Assembly (NCBI GenBank): GCA_937871645.1
Contig: CALMPZ010000226.1
Location: forward strand, 1 to 15,382
DNA: 15,382 nucleotides
Direction of reading: 5' to 3'
DNA from: an uncultured Polymorphobacter sp.
GTDB lineage: Bacteria; Pseudomonadota; Alphaproteobacteria; Sphingomonadales; Sphingomonadaceae
Part shown: piece after piece, positions 13,646 through 15,382 of the stretch
How the letters are laid out: every line of letters starts with the position of its first letter
Numbering within the stretch: the stretch's first letter is position 1
Program-made: the position numbers and the translations under genes
Notes under the pieces: model-generated
Seen by the model: the letters and a program-made list of their open reading frames with translations, nothing else
What the model was told of the DNA's origin: nothing
Database searches by the model: none

Positions 13646-15376
13646 TTACGCCGTGGCGACCGACTTGCGCTGGCGGCGCATGGCGCCACCGATGAAGCCG
13701 AAGCCGGTGATCATCATCGCCCAGCTCGCCGGTTCGGGGACCGAACCAACGTTCAGGCCGGCGATCCACGTGCCCCAGCGCGTGCCGCCGGTACCCGTGG
13801 GGTGGCCGTTGGCGGGGTTGTTGGGTTCGCGCGCGAACTCGCCGATGACGTAGAAGCCATGCGTCGTGCCCGGATCGAGGCTAACCTGCGCATAGTCACC
13901 CCAGCGCTGACGGCCGTTAGCAGCCTGACCGTCGAGCGAGCCGTTGTGATAGTCGCTGGTCGGGCTGACCTTGAGCAGCAGTTCGCCGCTGACCGCTACC
14001 AGATCGCCCGAGGCGCTGGTCTTGAAGGTCTGCGCCATCACGCTGATGTTGCCGTCGGCATAGCCGTCGTTATTGGCGTCACCCGTCTGGCTTCCCGAGC
14101 GGTTGTAGACGACGACGACCTGGCCGAGTGCGTTAACCGCAATCGCGCCCTGGTAATAGTCGTAGCCCGCCGTGCCGATGTCACCTTCGGCGACGATCGC
14201 CTTGGTCGTGGCGTCAATGATCGTGTAACGGACGCGTGCCTCGTCAAGGCCATCGGCAGCCGAATCGACCGTCTGCACCATGTAGATCAGCCCGCCGACT
14301 TCATAGGCGCTGCTGCTGATGCGCTGGCCGAGCGTGTCGATGATCCGCTGGTTGGCGACGATCGGCGACGGCTGACGGGCCGGACCGGCATCGGTCATGG
14401 TTGCCATGCCGATTGCGGGTGCATCCAGAGTGGAGAGCGAACCGCCGGTGGCCGACGAGGATGTCAGGCCGTTGACGTCGAAGGCGACGTTGTCGTTGTA
14501 GAACAGCGAGTTCGCCACGACATAGCCGGGGGTGCCTTCGCTGCTGCTGTTGACGCCTTGCTGGGCAAAGCCCTGATCAACATCGGCGCCGAACCCATAG
14601 GTGTAGGTGTTGACGAACTGCTTCATGTTCGCAACCGTCGGCGTGCTATTGTTGAACAAGCTGTCGAGCGGGATGACGTTGAGCGTCGTGCCGCAGAAGC
14701 CGTTTGCAGCCGTGTTGAACGGGTTGCAGCCAACCTTGAAGTTGTTGGTGCCGATGTAGACCGAGGTCTTGTCGAGCGCGAGCGTCGGATAGTCGGCAGT
14801 GCCGCCGGCAAAGCCGCTGAACACGGTCGATTTCCAGCCGCCCATGGCGTCGTCGGTATCCGAAACGGCAACCTGCAGGTTGGCAACGCTGCCGGCGAAC
14901 GAGATGACGATCCAGCGCTTGGCATCGGCGTTGTACATGACGCGCGAGTCGCCGTTGGCAGCTGCCGGCTGGCCGACGGAACCCCACCAGGCGGTGTCGC
15001 TGCTCAACATTTGCTGCGCGCCGGTCGCCTTGTCGTAGATCGAATAGACGCCGTTGGCGGTTTCGAAATACTGCGTCAGGCCGACGGCGCCCATGGTGTC
15101 GGGCGGAATGTAGTTCGGGCGGGCGACGATGGCGTTGTCGTACTGGCTGATGCCTTCCCACATGATGGTGACCGGGTTGGTCGGCGTCGGCGTCGAAGCA
15201 ATGATGGTGGCCGACTTGTTGGTATCCGGGCCGGTCGACTGATCATGCAGCGCACTTTGGATCGTCGGGCCGAAGATGCCCTTGGCCGAATATTCATATT
15301 TCAGGGTCCGGGCGTTGGCACCCGTGGCCACCAGCAGCGTACCGAGCGCTGCTGCGAGCAGATATTTGGTTTTCAC
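13646..15376 (-). CDS. Large secreted PEP-CTERM protein, possible beta-propeller
   Basis: The 576-residue protein has a signal peptide (1-22, cut after ANA) and ends with VPEPASWAMMITGFGFIGG plus a basic tail (546-576), a sphingomonad PEP-CTERM tag. The body is rich in Gly, Ser, Thr, Asn and Asp. Repeated strand-turn patterns such as RVMYNADAKRWIVISF, YPTLALDKTSVYIGTN and RWGDYAQVSLDP suggest a propeller-like fold. A Ca-binding loop is likely in GDANNDGYADGN. No catalytic motif was found. It should be exported and anchored or released by an exosortase system. The start is GTG at 15376 and its leader lies outside the window, but the signal peptide fits this start. A strong terminator follows the gene. 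Confidence 0.82.
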   Translation of the reverse strand: MKTKYLLAAALGTLLVATGANARTLKYEYSAKGIFGPTIQSALHDQSTGPDTNKSATIIASTPTPTNPVTIMWEGISQYDNAIVARPNYIPPDTMGAVGLTQYFETANGVYSIYDKATGAQQMLSSDTAWWGSVGQPAAANGDSRVMYNADAKRWIVISFAGSVANLQVAVSDTDDAMGGWKSTVFSGFAGGTADYPTLALDKTSVYIGTNNFKVGCNPFNTAANGFCGTTLNVIPLDSLFNNSTPTVANMKQFVNTYTYGFGADVDQGFAQQGVNSSSEGTPGYVVANSLFYNDNVAFDVNGLTSSSATGGSLSTLDAPAIGMATMTDAGPARQPSPIVANQRIIDTLGQRISSSAYEVGGLIYMVQTVDSAADGLDEARVRYTIIDATTKAIVAEGDIGTAGYDYYQGAIAVNALGQVVVVYNRSGSQTGDANNDGYADGNISVMAQTFKTSASGDLVAVSGELLLKVSPTSDYHNGSLDGQAANGRQRWGDYAQVSLDPGTTHGFYVIGEFAREPNNPANGHPTGTGGTRWGTWIAGLNVGSVPEPASWAMMITGFGFIGGAMRRQRKSVATA

Positions 15377-15382
15377 GTTGTT

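Overview
The window is GC-rich, densely coded DNA that looks like a chromosome segment of an alphaproteobacterium, most likely a sphingomonad (Sphingomonadales). The clearest pointers are two secreted proteins ending in the sphingomonad form of the PEP-CTERM tag (VPEPASWAMM, glycine-rich membrane segment, arginine tail), an MlaE permease with an N-terminal STAS domain inside an mlaEFD plus lipoprotein operon, and the CCCGGCGAAAGCCGGG palindrome often seen between alphaproteobacterial genes. Genus assignment is not possible from the sequence alone.

Layout. 1-2806 holds surface-glycan type genes: a nucleotidyltransferase of tandem design cut by the left edge (+), a class I methyltransferase (-) and, divergent from it, a four-helix GtrA-family membrane protein (+). 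2871-4463 is an exported metal-dependent amidohydrolase (-). 4604-6128 is a likely two-gene operon of a glutathione S-transferase-like protein and an HSL-type alpha/beta hydrolase (+). 6203-7501 is a membrane HD-GYP c-di-GMP phosphodiesterase gene (+) whose first transmembrane segment is cut by an in-frame TAG. 11028-7509 (-) is an Mla-type lipid transport operon: STAS-MlaE permease, MlaF ATPase, MlaD/MCE protein and an auxiliary lipoprotein, with gaps of 13, -1 and 1 nt. Divergent from it is a HAD-IB phosphatase (+). 11851-15376 (-) holds a PEP-CTERM zinc metalloprotease, a small lipoprotein and a large PEP-CTERM protein with a clear intrinsic terminator behind it.

Between the genes lies a dispersed family of small palindromic repeats at four places (1292-1474, 2826-2857, 4516-4548, 11773-11842). 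They share the frame GCCTC...GGGCAGG-N-CCTGCACCCA, and the central hairpin stays largely paired while its bases change. Two loci carry inverted pairs, as in BIMEs. Three of the four lie between convergent genes. One copy has become the last seven codons and the stop of the methyltransferase.

The common theme is the cell envelope: glycan precursors, lipid traffic to or from the outer membrane, export of tagged proteins and c-di-GMP turnover. I see no tRNA, rRNA, CRISPR array, transposase or prophage gene. The best candidates for something undescribed are the repeat family and the tandem nucleotidyltransferase; neither amounts to a demonstrated new system.
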